From the NCBI GenBank assembly GCA_027334715.1, contig DAHWUG010000004.1, positions 1 to 47,906 on the forward strand: a stretch of 47,906 nt of DNA. The letters run 5' to 3'. Position 1 is the stretch's first letter; every line of letters begins with the position of its first letter. The notes beneath the pieces are model-generated. The model was not told where the DNA came from, made no database searches, and was given only the letters and a program-made list of their open reading frames with translations. Positions 23,074 through 32,238 of this stretch are shown in pieces. This stretch comes from Nanobdellota archaeon (GTDB lineage Archaea; Nanobdellota; Nanobdellia; Pacearchaeales; GW2011-AR1). The position numbers and the translations under genes were made by a program.

Positions 23074-24159
23074 TTACTTTAATGCTTCTTCATATATCCT
23101 CTTAAGTTTTTTATTTCTTTCCTTTAGAGAAAACTTCCCGCTACTTATTTCTTTTATGCAATTTTTTGACATTTTATTTCTAAGTTTTTTATCTTCTATC
23201 AGTTTAGATAAACTTTTTACTAATTTATTTACAATTTCTTTTTCCGTTAATTTGTAATAATTAATTTGATGGGGTACATCAAATATTAATCCATTCTCAT
23301 TATTTTTAATGATTTCATTTCTTGTTTTGGTCTGATCAGTATTAATAGTAACTACCGGTAGTCCAAAAGACATAGCTTCCAACAGAGCAAAACCGAAAGT
23401 ATCTACTAGGCTAGGATAGAAGAAAATATCTGCTTTAGAGTAATAGTCAAACAATTCTTCCTGGGGCATTAAATTTAAGATTTCAATGTCCGCATATTTC
23501 ATTTTTATATTTTCAGGAACATCTGAAATGAATACAAGATTTACATCATATTTTTCTTTTATTTTTCTAAAGACCTCTAGTGCAACTATCCCCCCTTTAA
23601 TCCAGAAATATCTTGTTGCATACAATATGGTTATTTTTTTGCTATTTTTTTTGTTTAATTTTTGCAAGGGAACTGCAGGATAAACAACTTCAACTTTATC
23701 TTCAATTTCAGGGAATTCTTCAAGTATATCTTTTTTTGTCTTTTCAGTCCAAGGCATAATCTTTTTGCAATTATCACTATTTAGAATATTCTTAATTTTT
23801 TCTTTTGATTTTTTTGTTTTCTTCCCCACATACATTTGCCAAGCTCCCTCAAAATCTGCAACCCATGGCTTATCAACATTTTTAGACAAACAATGAGCAC
23901 AATGTATTAAGTCATAATTTTCTTTTGGGCTAAAATGAGAATTTGGGATAGATAATCTAAACAAGGTAATAAAGCGTCTTACATTCCTCTTCAAGAAATT
24001 TGATATCCAAAAAAGATTCTTATTCGTTATAACCCCCTCTCGCTTTTTTTTGTTAAGATATTCTATTCCTTTCGGGGGATTATCTATAATATATTTATAA
24101 TAGGGAGAATCCGGAAATTTCCAAGGATACTGTAGATAAACTTTTATTTTACTTTTCAT
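23074..24159 (-). CDS. Glycosyltransferase family 4
   Basis: 361 residues from ATG 24159. This start overlaps the previous methyltransferase's TGA as ATGA and gives MKSKIKVYLQYPWKF; starts further upstream would overlap more. The N-half reads HCAHCLSKNVDKPWVADFEGAWQMYVG. The C-half has ILYATRYFWIKGGIVALEVF, FYPSLVDTFGFALLEAMSFGLPVV with the EAMSFG nucleotide-sugar site. Function: sugar transfer in glycan synthesis. It is the last gene of a 2-epimerase-methyltransferase-GT operon. AT content is higher than in its neighbours. Confidence 0.88.
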   Translation of the reverse strand: MKSKIKVYLQYPWKFPDSPYYKYIIDNPPKGIEYLNKKKREGVITNKNLFWISNFLKRNVRRFITLFRLSIPNSHFSPKENYDLIHCAHCLSKNVDKPWVADFEGAWQMYVGKKTKKSKEKIKNILNSDNCKKIMPWTEKTKKDILEEFPEIEDKVEVVYPAVPLQKLNKKNSKKITILYATRYFWIKGGIVALEVFRKIKEKYDVNLVFISDVPENIKMKYADIEILNLMPQEELFDYYSKADIFFYPSLVDTFGFALLEAMSFGLPVVTINTDQTKTRNEIIKNNENGLIFDVPHQINYYKLTEKEIVNKLVKSLSKLIEDKKLRNKMSKNCIKEISSGKFSLKERNKKLKRIYEEALK

Positions 24160-24689
24160 TTTATGCATCGCAGCTGGAACTCTATTTCTGCCGCAGGAAA
24201 TTTCCAAGCAAAGAACCTGCAGTATAACCTGTGGTTAAGATTAAGAAAAGGGTCTATTAGCCAATTCATTATTTTTGACTGTCCTGCCCCAAAGTGCAGA
24301 CTCACAGATTCAACTTTGAAATTAACTTCCCTTTTTTTCTTTACCTGATGAGAATAATTATTTTTCCCTTCAAAATACCCAAAAGTAAATGGGCTGAAGA
24401 ACCTTACATGAGTTGGATCATTGAATTGCCCCCATGATGAATAAAACGGCGTTTTTACTTTTATTACTGCCCCATTTCTGCATACTCTGTGCAAGTCATG
24501 CATTAGGGGTATGAAATTGTGTACATTCTCTAGGACATGGAAGGCAAGCACTTCATCGACAGAGTTTTCCTTAAAAGGAAGGGGTGTTTTTTCCAGGTTC
24601 CAGACCTTGTCTTGCTTAACTTCGCTTGATGAGTCTATGTTTACATACCCTTTTTTGTAATCATTTCCGCAGCCCAGGTGAATCTTCAT
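24156..24689 (-). CDS. Class I SAM-dependent methyltransferase
   Basis: 177 residues. MKIHLGCGNDYKKGYVNIDSS carries motif I and the ribose-binding acid. VDEVLAFHVLENVHNFIPLMHDLHRVCRNGAVIKVKTPFY is the type 11 core. The C-terminal ~60 residues are specific to this protein. It probably modifies a glycan or sugar. The start overlaps the 2-epimerase stop by 4 bases, and its end couples to the GT4 gene. Confidence 0.85.
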   Translation of the reverse strand: MKIHLGCGNDYKKGYVNIDSSSEVKQDKVWNLEKTPLPFKENSVDEVLAFHVLENVHNFIPLMHDLHRVCRNGAVIKVKTPFYSSWGQFNDPTHVRFFSPFTFGYFEGKNNYSHQVKKKREVNFKVESVSLHFGAGQSKIMNWLIDPFLNLNHRLYCRFFAWKFPAAEIEFQLRCIK

Positions 24690-25795
24690 TTTAAATATTC
24701 AACAATTCTCTTGCTTACTCCTTTGTTTCCGTAAGGATTAACTAATTTTTTAATATTTATGCCCCCTTTTTCTATATCATCAATCATTTTTCTTGCGTAT
24801 CCTATTCTCAATCCAGTAAGAAAATTTATTCCTGTTAAAAGTCCCTCCTGTCTTTCAGTTCTTTTTCTTAGAATAATACAAGGTTTTCCAAAAATCAAGC
24901 TTTCTTCTTGTATGCTTCCCCCGTCTGTGATTAGATACTTGCAATTTGCGAGCATGAAGATAAATCTTTCATATTCTGTTAATGGAACAATCATTATATT
25001 CCTCATGCCTTCAACTTCTTTCATAAGTCCATACTCTTCAAGATATCTTTTTGTGTTGTCATGAATCGGCCATATTGCCTGAATTTTTACTGACTTTAAT
25101 ATAGCCACAACTTTTCTTAATCTTTTCTTATTTTTAAGATTTTCATGCCTGTGTATATTTATCAGGGCATATTCATGTCTTAGCTTTTTATTTCTTTGCT
25201 TTGACTTATTGTAAGTTATTGCAGCAGAGTCTACAATTGTATTTCCGACTTTTATCACTTTTTTATTTTTTTTGTATTTACTTAGATTTCTTTCGGAGCG
25301 GTCAGAGACCGCAAGCAAAATGTCAGAAAACCTATCGCTTATTTGTCTTGATATTTCTTCTGGAAATGGTTCCAAAAGACTGCCAGAGCGCAATCCTGCC
25401 TCAAGATGCACATTTTTCCATTTTTTGTTAAAGTTTAGTAATTTGCTTGAACCAATAGCAGCTGCTGAAGTACTCATTGTATCTCCATGATATACCACAT
25501 AATCAGGTTTTATCCGCTTTAATGTCTTTTTTACTTTGAAAATCATTTTTATGAACCATGTAAAGGAGTTTCTGTTTAATTTTGACCAGAATTTAGTGCT
25601 TATTTTTGGCTCTGCACTTAATGTAAAATCTGGTCTTTTCACTCCAAATTCTTCAGCTGCTTTTCCCAATGGGTGCTGCCCTGTATGAATAAACCAGTAG
25701 TTTTTCTTTTGTTTCTGCAATTCAAGCATTATTGGCATGCATTTTATTAGCTCTGCTTTTGTTCCTATAACTATTGCAATTCCTGTTTTTTTCAT
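24686..25795 (-). CDS. wecB: UDP-N-acetylglucosamine 2-epimerase
   Basis: 369 residues, full family length. GTKAELIKCMP (11-21), HTGQHPLG, YHGDTMSTSAA, HLEAGLRSGSLLEPFPEE and SDGG-like ITDGGSIQEESLIFGKPC contain the substrate- and catalytic residues of the WecB/NeuC GT-B fold. It makes UDP-ManNAc from UDP-GlcNAc, a common sugar in archaeal N-glycans. First gene of its operon; a TATA-like TATTTTAAAAG lies about 30 bases before the ATG. Confidence 0.92.
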   Translation of the reverse strand: MKKTGIAIVIGTKAELIKCMPIMLELQKQKKNYWFIHTGQHPLGKAAEEFGVKRPDFTLSAEPKISTKFWSKLNRNSFTWFIKMIFKVKKTLKRIKPDYVVYHGDTMSTSAAAIGSSKLLNFNKKWKNVHLEAGLRSGSLLEPFPEEISRQISDRFSDILLAVSDRSERNLSKYKKNKKVIKVGNTIVDSAAITYNKSKQRNKKLRHEYALINIHRHENLKNKKRLRKVVAILKSVKIQAIWPIHDNTKRYLEEYGLMKEVEGMRNIMIVPLTEYERFIFMLANCKYLITDGGSIQEESLIFGKPCIILRKRTERQEGLLTGINFLTGLRIGYARKMIDDIEKGGINIKKLVNPYGNKGVSKRIVEYLK

Positions 25796-25862
25796 TAAAA
25801 TACCACAAAATAGCTATTTTAAAAGATTGTGCAATATAATCACAGAAATCAAAATAGGTAAA

Positions 25863-28622
25863 TTAACTTGTAAATGTCAGATTATCAAATGCACCATATG
25901 CTCCAGAAGGGCTAAGGAATTCCGGTCTTGGGATTATATACTTTGGATAGCTAACTTTCCATATCTTTAAAGGAGCCCTTACCCCATTTGCATAGACAAA
26001 GCCGCTTATTGATGCTCCTTGTGCATTTAAACTGCTTACAATAGAGTCTTCCTGAATGTTTGCAACTTTCAATGTTGGATACCTATTGAATGGATCACCC
26101 ATAAGATAAAGCTGCGCAAACAAGCTATTGAACACTTTAGGGGAGAGATACATCAATGCGCCTAAATTATTTATCTGTATGCTTCCTGTGCTTGTCTGTC
26201 CTATTGAAGGTATCACATCAACTCCCGCATCTAAGCCACCCCTAAAATCAGCTATTTTGCCATTAAAGTAAGCATATCTTAAAGGAATATATACCTGCTG
26301 CTGGCTTTGCGTGTTTATGAAAACAGCCTGCGGTTGTTTTAAGGATAAAGAGGAACTGCTCGTATTCGTCACTGTGAGAATTATTCCTGCAAGCACTGTT
26401 GTTTCCTTAGGCAAGAATACCTGGCCACCTGCTGTCTGATTATAAATGATATCCCCATCTATTTGCATGCCTCCAGAATAAACAAGTATCTCTGAATCAT
26501 TTGTTTCTTGTGTCTGGCTTGGGTTCAGCACTAATGAAGGGATGTAAGATGCTCTGTCCTGACCAGATGCATCACTTCCTATTGTTGAAAATGCAGGATA
26601 CTTCCCTATGTCTGTAGGATCTATCAGGAGATAAGACACATTATGCGTTTTCATGAAGCTTAATGAAGCATTGGCATTTGGTTCTGTTAATAAATATCTT
26701 CCAACCATATGATCCCAATAAACATTTGCATTTCCTCCATCAACTACCGTAGCTCTCTCTCCAAGTGTCTGTATTTGGTATCCATAGTCCCACCAGCTTA
26801 CAAACACAGAATTTGCAGCTGTGTTATTCCTTACCCAGGCCATAGCATTCTGCCACTGCGTATCTGTTATTGGCCCGCTGTATTTTGCAGCATTTGAAAT
26901 TGATTGATAGTTGCCGGAAGTTCCTATTAAAGGATTACCAAAATTAAAAACAAATATTATTAACAAAGCAGTAATAAATATTAATAAAAAGAAATATTTC
27001 ATGGACTTATTGCCTGTTTTTTTGCCATATTCATAGGATTTTATTGTGAAATAGGCAATTGCTACAAAAGTGAAGGCAACTATGACAAACAAAACCCTTA
27101 TTGCAGACCTTGCAGACATAAGCATTACTACCATCCATGCAGATAAGAAGACAGTCTCGCTGTTAACTTTAAATTTGTCCTTGAGATACATCCAGATTAA
27201 ATAAAAACCAAAAACCATGAAAGATAATACATAAAATAGCTGGCTGATAAAATTTGTTCCATTTAATGTGCTGGAGCTTGATATCCTGCTAAATAACATT
27301 CCGCATATGGTAAAAATCCAAACAGCGTAAAAATAAAGTTTATATTTTTTTTGATTTATATTTTTACCAAACTCTAAACCAATAAAGACCATTCCCAGGA
27401 AGAAGATCCAGAAAAGATAAGTCCCTAGCTGGCTGATTAAATCGGTGGTGTAAGGTTGTGCATAATATGCAACAGTTAAGCCAACTCTTGTCTGTCCGAA
27501 AGGGTACAGCAACTGATTGTAAGCGCTCGATATAAGTCCAAATGGGCTTCTTCCAATAACAAATAGTCCAATAAATCCAATAAGTACTGTTCCAATCAAA
27601 GAATACAAAATTCTGTATTTGCTCTTTCCATATTTTATTCTTTCAGGATTGTATTCAAGAATGAAATCCAAAAACATGAAAACTAAAGAGAAAGGGACAA
27701 TAATTCCATAATTGCTGAAAAACCTCTCATACATACTTGAAAAAGTATAGCCAACTAAAGGCATGAATAAGATTGATGAGAAAACCCACAGCAGATTGAA
27801 TATGATAAATTTTTTCTTCTGCTCTTTTCCTTCAACATTAAGAAAATACAAGGCTATCGATGCTATTGGGAACATCATTATTGCAAAATTAGACCCCCCT
27901 CCCCATGAATAAAGGGAAAGCGACAAAGATATTCCAATAATTATCCCTAGAAGTGAAGTTATCTTCCAGCTCTTTTTGTAATTATTGACTGAAAATGCAT
28001 AGATTAAGAATGACAATAACATGAAAATCATCCCCAATGCTTCGTGGCTTGATATTCCTGCGCCTGTTCTCTGGAAAAAGGTAGGAGAATAAGCAAGCAT
28101 TGTAGATGCAATCAATGCAAGGAGTTTAGATTTTGATAAATACCAGCACAATACAAAAAAGATAATCAGGCTTAATGCAAATGCAACTATTGGATAAAGA
28201 ACATCAATGTAATCAAGAGTTATCGATGAATTCAGCCCATGAAAAAAGTTATATGAATATGCCAAAGCAAATGGAAGCATCTCTTTTGTATATGTAAGAT
28301 TCAATCCAGGATTTCTCATGGTATCTATTCCGTTTATATTGCCTGTATTAACTATTGTTTGCGCAACCCTAAACTCATAAAAAGCGTCAGGGTCTGCCAT
28401 GTCATAATGCCCTGTTGTAACATCCTTAAGATTAGGCAAGCCAGAAAGCCTTATAGAAACAGAAGTAAAAAGGATTAATGCAAATAAAACAAGAGTTATA
28501 GCAATCTGGACATTTCTCTTTTTAAGAAATTTGGTGGTCTTTTCCCATTTGTTCTTTATTTCTGTTGTATTTATCTCAATTGAATCGTTTTTTTTATGGC
28601 TCTCTGTCCCTTCTATTTCCAT
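25863..28622 (-). CDS. aglB: Oligosaccharyltransferase AglB (STT3 family)
   Basis: 919 residues. About 13 membrane helices cover residues ~40-560. The first loop has GHYDMADPDAFYEFRVAQ with the catalytic D-x-D-type acids, and the external domain starts with WVRNNTAANSVFVSWWDYGYQI, where WWDYG (around residue 610) recognises the N-x-S/T sequon. It moves a dolichol-linked glycan to Asn of exported proteins at the outer membrane face. It has its own TATA-like box and sits between the sugar genes and the AglH-like gene. Confidence 0.96.
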   Translation of the reverse strand: MEIEGTESHKKNDSIEINTTEIKNKWEKTTKFLKKRNVQIAITLVLFALILFTSVSIRLSGLPNLKDVTTGHYDMADPDAFYEFRVAQTIVNTGNINGIDTMRNPGLNLTYTKEMLPFALAYSYNFFHGLNSSITLDYIDVLYPIVAFALSLIIFFVLCWYLSKSKLLALIASTMLAYSPTFFQRTGAGISSHEALGMIFMLLSFLIYAFSVNNYKKSWKITSLLGIIIGISLSLSLYSWGGGSNFAIMMFPIASIALYFLNVEGKEQKKKFIIFNLLWVFSSILFMPLVGYTFSSMYERFFSNYGIIVPFSLVFMFLDFILEYNPERIKYGKSKYRILYSLIGTVLIGFIGLFVIGRSPFGLISSAYNQLLYPFGQTRVGLTVAYYAQPYTTDLISQLGTYLFWIFFLGMVFIGLEFGKNINQKKYKLYFYAVWIFTICGMLFSRISSSSTLNGTNFISQLFYVLSFMVFGFYLIWMYLKDKFKVNSETVFLSAWMVVMLMSARSAIRVLFVIVAFTFVAIAYFTIKSYEYGKKTGNKSMKYFFLLIFITALLIIFVFNFGNPLIGTSGNYQSISNAAKYSGPITDTQWQNAMAWVRNNTAANSVFVSWWDYGYQIQTLGERATVVDGGNANVYWDHMVGRYLLTEPNANASLSFMKTHNVSYLLIDPTDIGKYPAFSTIGSDASGQDRASYIPSLVLNPSQTQETNDSEILVYSGGMQIDGDIIYNQTAGGQVFLPKETTVLAGIILTVTNTSSSSLSLKQPQAVFINTQSQQQVYIPLRYAYFNGKIADFRGGLDAGVDVIPSIGQTSTGSIQINNLGALMYLSPKVFNSLFAQLYLMGDPFNRYPTLKVANIQEDSIVSSLNAQGASISGFVYANGVRAPLKIWKVSYPKYIIPRPEFLSPSGAYGAFDNLTFTS

Positions 28623-28643
28623 TACTAAAACCCACGAAAAATG

Positions 28644-28653
28644 GCTTTAAAAT
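28644..28653 (-). promoter_or_regulatory. TATA-like promoter of aglB
   Basis: GCTTTAAAAT on the + strand (ATTTTAAAGC on the coding strand) is centred about 26 bases before ATG 28622. Confidence 0.5.
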
Positions 28654-28669
28654 CTTTGTTAATCTAAAA

Positions 28670-29680
28670 TCATAAGAATAAAACCCAAGCCAGGATTATT
28701 ATGAATATTTGGAATGCATAGATTAAATATACCACATCTTTTTCATAAACTTTATGGCTTGGCTTTATTTTTTTAAGCAGGTAAACGGACAGATGCTCAA
28801 GTCCATAAATCTTTTTGAAGGGCATTTCAAGACTTCCATCTTTGTTCGGTTTGGCGAATGAATGTTTCTCAAGATTTCCCCTTGATTTGAGTATTGTCTC
28901 TAATATATATGGTATAAATACAAATATTGCAATTTTCTCAAAATTTCCCAAAATAGCCATACCTGCTATAAGAGCCCCTATTGTCCAGGTCAGGGAATCT
29001 CCCGGAAAAACTTTTGCAGGATACCAATTATAGTATAAAAATGCAATAAGTGCAGAAACCATTATCAAACCTACAAGAGACAGCCAGTGGAATCCTGTTA
29101 TATATGCAACATAAGACAAGAAGCTAAGAATTATTATTCCCTGCCCTGCTTCCAGTCCATTAAAACCGGCCAAAAAATTATAAGTTGTTGTTGCGCCCGC
29201 AATCCCAACAGGTATTATAATAAGGGGATAAATTAATCCAAGATTGATTACTCCAAAAATAGGAAGATCGACGCTTGAGCTTCCTGCATTTATTACAACC
29301 AATGGAATAGAAGATGCAAATGCCAGAAGGATTCTGGCTCTTTTTGATAATCCCTTCTTCTTCCAACCAAGAATATCATCAACTATTCCGACAAAAGTCA
29401 AAATCAAAACAACACTCAATAAAGAAAAAATACTCAAACTTATTCCATTCCCATCATTTTGAATGAATGTTCTCATAGCTATATAATAAAAAACACCTAT
29501 TACAAATGCCATGACAACAATTATGCCGCCTGAACCGGCAACGTTTCTTGGATATCCTGGCTTGTTCATATCTTCCCATACCAATCCAACGCCTTTGGCT
29601 TTTCTTATCCAGAATGGCATTGTGAAAAAAGTCAAAAGAAAGCTTATAACAAGAGATAACAGCAATAACAAATCTTCCAT
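28670..29680 (-). CDS. aglH: UDP-GlcNAc:dolichyl-phosphate GlcNAc-1-phosphate transferase-like (AglH/GPT, GT4-PNPT)
   Basis: 336 residues, about 10 membrane helices. GIVDDILGW holds the Mg-binding DD pair, TTTYNFLAGFNGLEAGQG the N-x5-N-G-L-E-x-G motif, and AKVFPGDSLTW the F-P-G-D-S motif, all diagnostic of polyprenyl-phosphate N-acetylhexosamine-1-P transferases. It probably starts the lipid-linked glycan later used by AglB. The acceptor as dolichyl phosphate is inferred from the archaeal setting. It has its own TATA-like box. Confidence 0.9.
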   Translation of the reverse strand: MEDLLLLLSLVISFLLTFFTMPFWIRKAKGVGLVWEDMNKPGYPRNVAGSGGIIVVMAFVIGVFYYIAMRTFIQNDGNGISLSIFSLLSVVLILTFVGIVDDILGWKKKGLSKRARILLAFASSIPLVVINAGSSSVDLPIFGVINLGLIYPLIIIPVGIAGATTTYNFLAGFNGLEAGQGIIILSFLSYVAYITGFHWLSLVGLIMVSALIAFLYYNWYPAKVFPGDSLTWTIGALIAGMAILGNFEKIAIFVFIPYILETILKSRGNLEKHSFAKPNKDGSLEMPFKKIYGLEHLSVYLLKKIKPSHKVYEKDVVYLIYAFQIFIIILAWVLFL

Positions 29681-29700
29681 TCCAAAAAAAAGGTTTTTTT

Positions 29701-29710
29701 GTTTTTAAAC
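29701..29710 (-). promoter_or_regulatory. TATA-like promoter of aglH
   Basis: GTTTTTAAAC is centred about 25 bases before ATG 29680. Confidence 0.5.
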
Positions 29711-29726
29711 TTTATAGAACATCATT

Positions 29727-30578
29727 CTATCCGAACAAAACAGGGGTTAGGTACACTTCTATTACTGCCGCGAAAATAAGGATTATCAATGCCAGGAAAA
29801 GAAGGATAACTGTATTCCCGATAATATGCGCGAACTTTTTTGTTTTGAAGCCGTTTCTTATTATTCCAACTCCAAAAATTCCGCCAGCTAGAGCTGTTAT
29901 GAAATATGCAGCTACTTCAGGAAAGCCATGAATCATGTATCTTGCAATTCCAAGGGGGATGTCAGAAATGCTGCGGCCAGCAAAAATCGACACAGCTGCA
30001 GAAATTACACTGGCATTCCATGCTAAAACAAAAATAGCTCCTGCACCAAAGATAAGCGAGAAAATAAGCGTGAAAATCATAACATAAACATTATTTTCTA
30101 TTATTGAAAAGAATCTTAATCCCTGCGTCGCAGCTCCCGTAGGGTTAGAAAAATCATACCTTTGAGCGCATGAATTGACATTTCCTGGGCTGTTTATCAT
30201 GCAGTATGTCTGCAGTTGTGCATTGAACAGCGTTGAATCGTGAAGAACTATATACCAAAAAGCAAAAGCAATTATAAAACCCAAAAACAGCCAGAGAAAA
30301 GAATAAATGGCATCTTTATGAATTCTCCACACGCTTAGGAAACCAAAACTTTCTTCGTCTTCATGCTCATCTTCCCTAATTATGAAATACATGAATGGTA
30401 TTGTGAACATTACACAAAAGGTTACTACGAGTATACCTGAATAATTTGCAAGTACTGCATCATTGGCAAAGAACCATTTCACAAGAATCAGAGAAAGAGA
30501 AGCATAAAGAATCCCTATGAAAAGCATTTTCCAAGGCCCTTTTTCCATCCTTTGCGGGTTGAACATACTTTCTAGCAT
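29727..30578 (-). CDS. SpoIIM-like (DUF95) membrane protein
   Basis: 283 residues, five to six membrane helices. The N-terminal helix pair is separated by the acidic loop REDEHEDEESFG. The C-terminal part IARYMIHGFPEVAAYFITALAGGIFGVGIIRNGF matches the SpoIIM/DUF95 family (H-G-x-x-E signature). Archaea do not sporulate. In archaea these proteins are of unknown function, and a role in membrane shape or cell-envelope growth is inferred only. Own TATA-like box at 30601-30608. Confidence 0.85.
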   Translation of the reverse strand: MLESMFNPQRMEKGPWKMLFIGILYASLSLILVKWFFANDAVLANYSGILVVTFCVMFTIPFMYFIIREDEHEDEESFGFLSVWRIHKDAIYSFLWLFLGFIIAFAFWYIVLHDSTLFNAQLQTYCMINSPGNVNSCAQRYDFSNPTGAATQGLRFFSIIENNVYVMIFTLIFSLIFGAGAIFVLAWNASVISAAVSIFAGRSISDIPLGIARYMIHGFPEVAAYFITALAGGIFGVGIIRNGFKTKKFAHIIGNTVILLFLALIILIFAAVIEVYLTPVLFG

Positions 30579-30600
30579 GATCTTTGGATGTAAAAGAAAT

Positions 30601-30608
30601 TTTTAAAT
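30601..30608 (-). promoter_or_regulatory. TATA-like promoter of the SpoIIM-like gene
   Basis: TTTTAAAT on the + strand lies about 26 bases before ATG 30578. Confidence 0.45.
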
Positions 30609-30710
30609 GTTAGTAAACAATAACTAAATTATACCTTAAGTCAGAGAAAAAGAAAAAATACTTTTAAACTTTTTTAAGGATTTTTTAAACAAAGCCCATA
30701 ATTCCCAAAA

Positions 30711-30720
30711 AATTATAAAG
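30711..30720 (+). promoter_or_regulatory. TATA-like promoter of the secreted 450-residue protein
   Basis: AATTATAAAG lies 26 bases before ATG 30741 and supports that start over an in-frame GTG at 30720. Confidence 0.45.
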
Positions 30721-30740
30721 TGTATTTAATACATGTTTTC

Positions 30741-32093
30741 ATGCAGAATAAAAATGGTTTCTCTAAAATTCTTGTTGTTTCTGTAATAATCCTGATTGTG
30801 TTTGCTGTCGCTTCTTTTTATTTTTTATCTCCGCGGCGTAAGGAAAATAATTTAAATGATTTAAATAATTCTAATAGCTACAATTATTCTTCAGAAAACA
30901 AAAATAATTCAAACAATCAGAATACTGCAACGTTTTATGACACACATTTTCCGGCTGATGTTTCATCTTGCGGAACAAACAATGAAATCTTTTCTGTGCC
31001 CCCTATTCCGTTGTCTTCCATATCTTATATTGAGCCCCTGGGGCATGTAAATCCGCCAGGTCATGTTTTTCCAATTAACCATTTATACTTTTATCTTCCT
31101 TTAGACTCCCAGAGAACCGCAATAAAAACTGATGTTTCTTCTCCTGGAAATGTTAATGTCTTCAAAATAGAGCGTTTTCAGTATTATACAGATTCAAGCT
31201 ACAAAACTTTGCTAAGAGAAGATTACACTCTGAGTTTTACCCCATGTTCCAATATTAGCGGATTTTTCTATCACTTGACTTCTTTGTCTGATAAATTACT
31301 GAACAGTTTTACTCCCCCCTTTGATTACTGCACTAATTTAACTGCAGGCGATGAAATCTTTGAATCCTGCGGGAAATATGTCGATGTTAAAATTAATGCT
31401 GGGGAAAAAATCGGAACTGCAGGAGGTCAACAAGAAGGTTCACAGGCGTTGGATTGGGTTTTAGAAGACTTTAGAAGCATTTTAGATTATGCAAACAATT
31501 CAAGATTTTCTCAAACTACTGGCCAGGATTATTCACGTTACATTGTCTGCCCTCTCGATTATTTTACCTCTAATTTGCACAATTCTCTTTATGGATTTCT
31601 TGGAGGATATCCTATTGATAACCCATTTACTGAAATCTCCAATAGAACAACAAGTCCCTTATGCGGAACTACTATGCAGGATATTCCCGGAACTGCGCAG
31701 GGGAACTGGTTTGCCAAAGATGCTTCTTCCTCAATGTTTAGCGAAGACCCAAATTTAGCTTTATTGCATGATGATATTAATACAAGCATTGCAGTATTTT
31801 CTGTCGGAACAACAATGTCTTCAAGTGGATTAAACAGCGGGGCTTATTATTTCACCCCTTCAAATTCTGGATCTGTAAATATAGATTTCAATAATATACA
31901 ATCAGACGGAAAGATTTATTGTTATAAAGCCATTCAAAAACTTTATTCAAATGTTAATTCCGAACCTGCATCTTTTGTTATCATCCTGCAGCTCCTTTCC
32001 CAAAATGAATTAAAAATAGAACACCTAAATATAAACAGCTGTGGCTCTGGCCCGTGGAATTTTACACAGGCAGCGCAAACTTATTACAGATAA
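30741..32093 (+). CDS. Secreted, N-terminally anchored protein with an M23-like motif
   Basis: 450 residues. One N-terminal helix (about 9-28) is followed by an Asn/Ser-rich linker and a long extracellular domain. The segment IEPLGHVNPPGHVFPINHLY recalls the His-rich motif of lysostaphin-like (M23) folds, and KINAGEKIGTAGGQQEGSQA the lipoyl-like strands that follow it. Whether the zinc site is complete is unclear, so it may be a degenerate peptidase. Eight or more cysteines suggest disulfides. Sequons such as NYS, NNS, NIS, NLT and NRT make it a likely AglB target. The GC content is a little lower than nearby. No recognised partner. Confidence 0.75.
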   Translation: MQNKNGFSKILVVSVIILIVFAVASFYFLSPRRKENNLNDLNNSNSYNYSSENKNNSNNQNTATFYDTHFPADVSSCGTNNEIFSVPPIPLSSISYIEPLGHVNPPGHVFPINHLYFYLPLDSQRTAIKTDVSSPGNVNVFKIERFQYYTDSSYKTLLREDYTLSFTPCSNISGFFYHLTSLSDKLLNSFTPPFDYCTNLTAGDEIFESCGKYVDVKINAGEKIGTAGGQQEGSQALDWVLEDFRSILDYANNSRFSQTTGQDYSRYIVCPLDYFTSNLHNSLYGFLGGYPIDNPFTEISNRTTSPLCGTTMQDIPGTAQGNWFAKDASSSMFSEDPNLALLHDDINTSIAVFSVGTTMSSSGLNSGAYYFTPSNSGSVNIDFNNIQSDGKIYCYKAIQKLYSNVNSEPASFVIILQLLSQNELKIEHLNINSCGSGPWNFTQAAQTYYR

Positions 32094-32209
32094 TTACAGA
32101 ACTGTTTCAGATTTTTTCATATTCATAATTTCCGCAATTTTTTTAGCAATTGAATTGGGAATAATTTATAACTTATACTTTTTGTGCAAAGCAGAACAAT
32201 AGCGAATGG

Positions 32210-32219
32210 TTTTTATATT
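32210..32219 (+). promoter_or_regulatory. TATA-like promoter of the eIF2B-fold gene
   Basis: TTTTTATATT lies about 24 bases before ATG 32239, as for a leaderless mRNA. Confidence 0.5.
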
Positions 32220-32238
32220 AATGCTACTTTGTTAAAAT

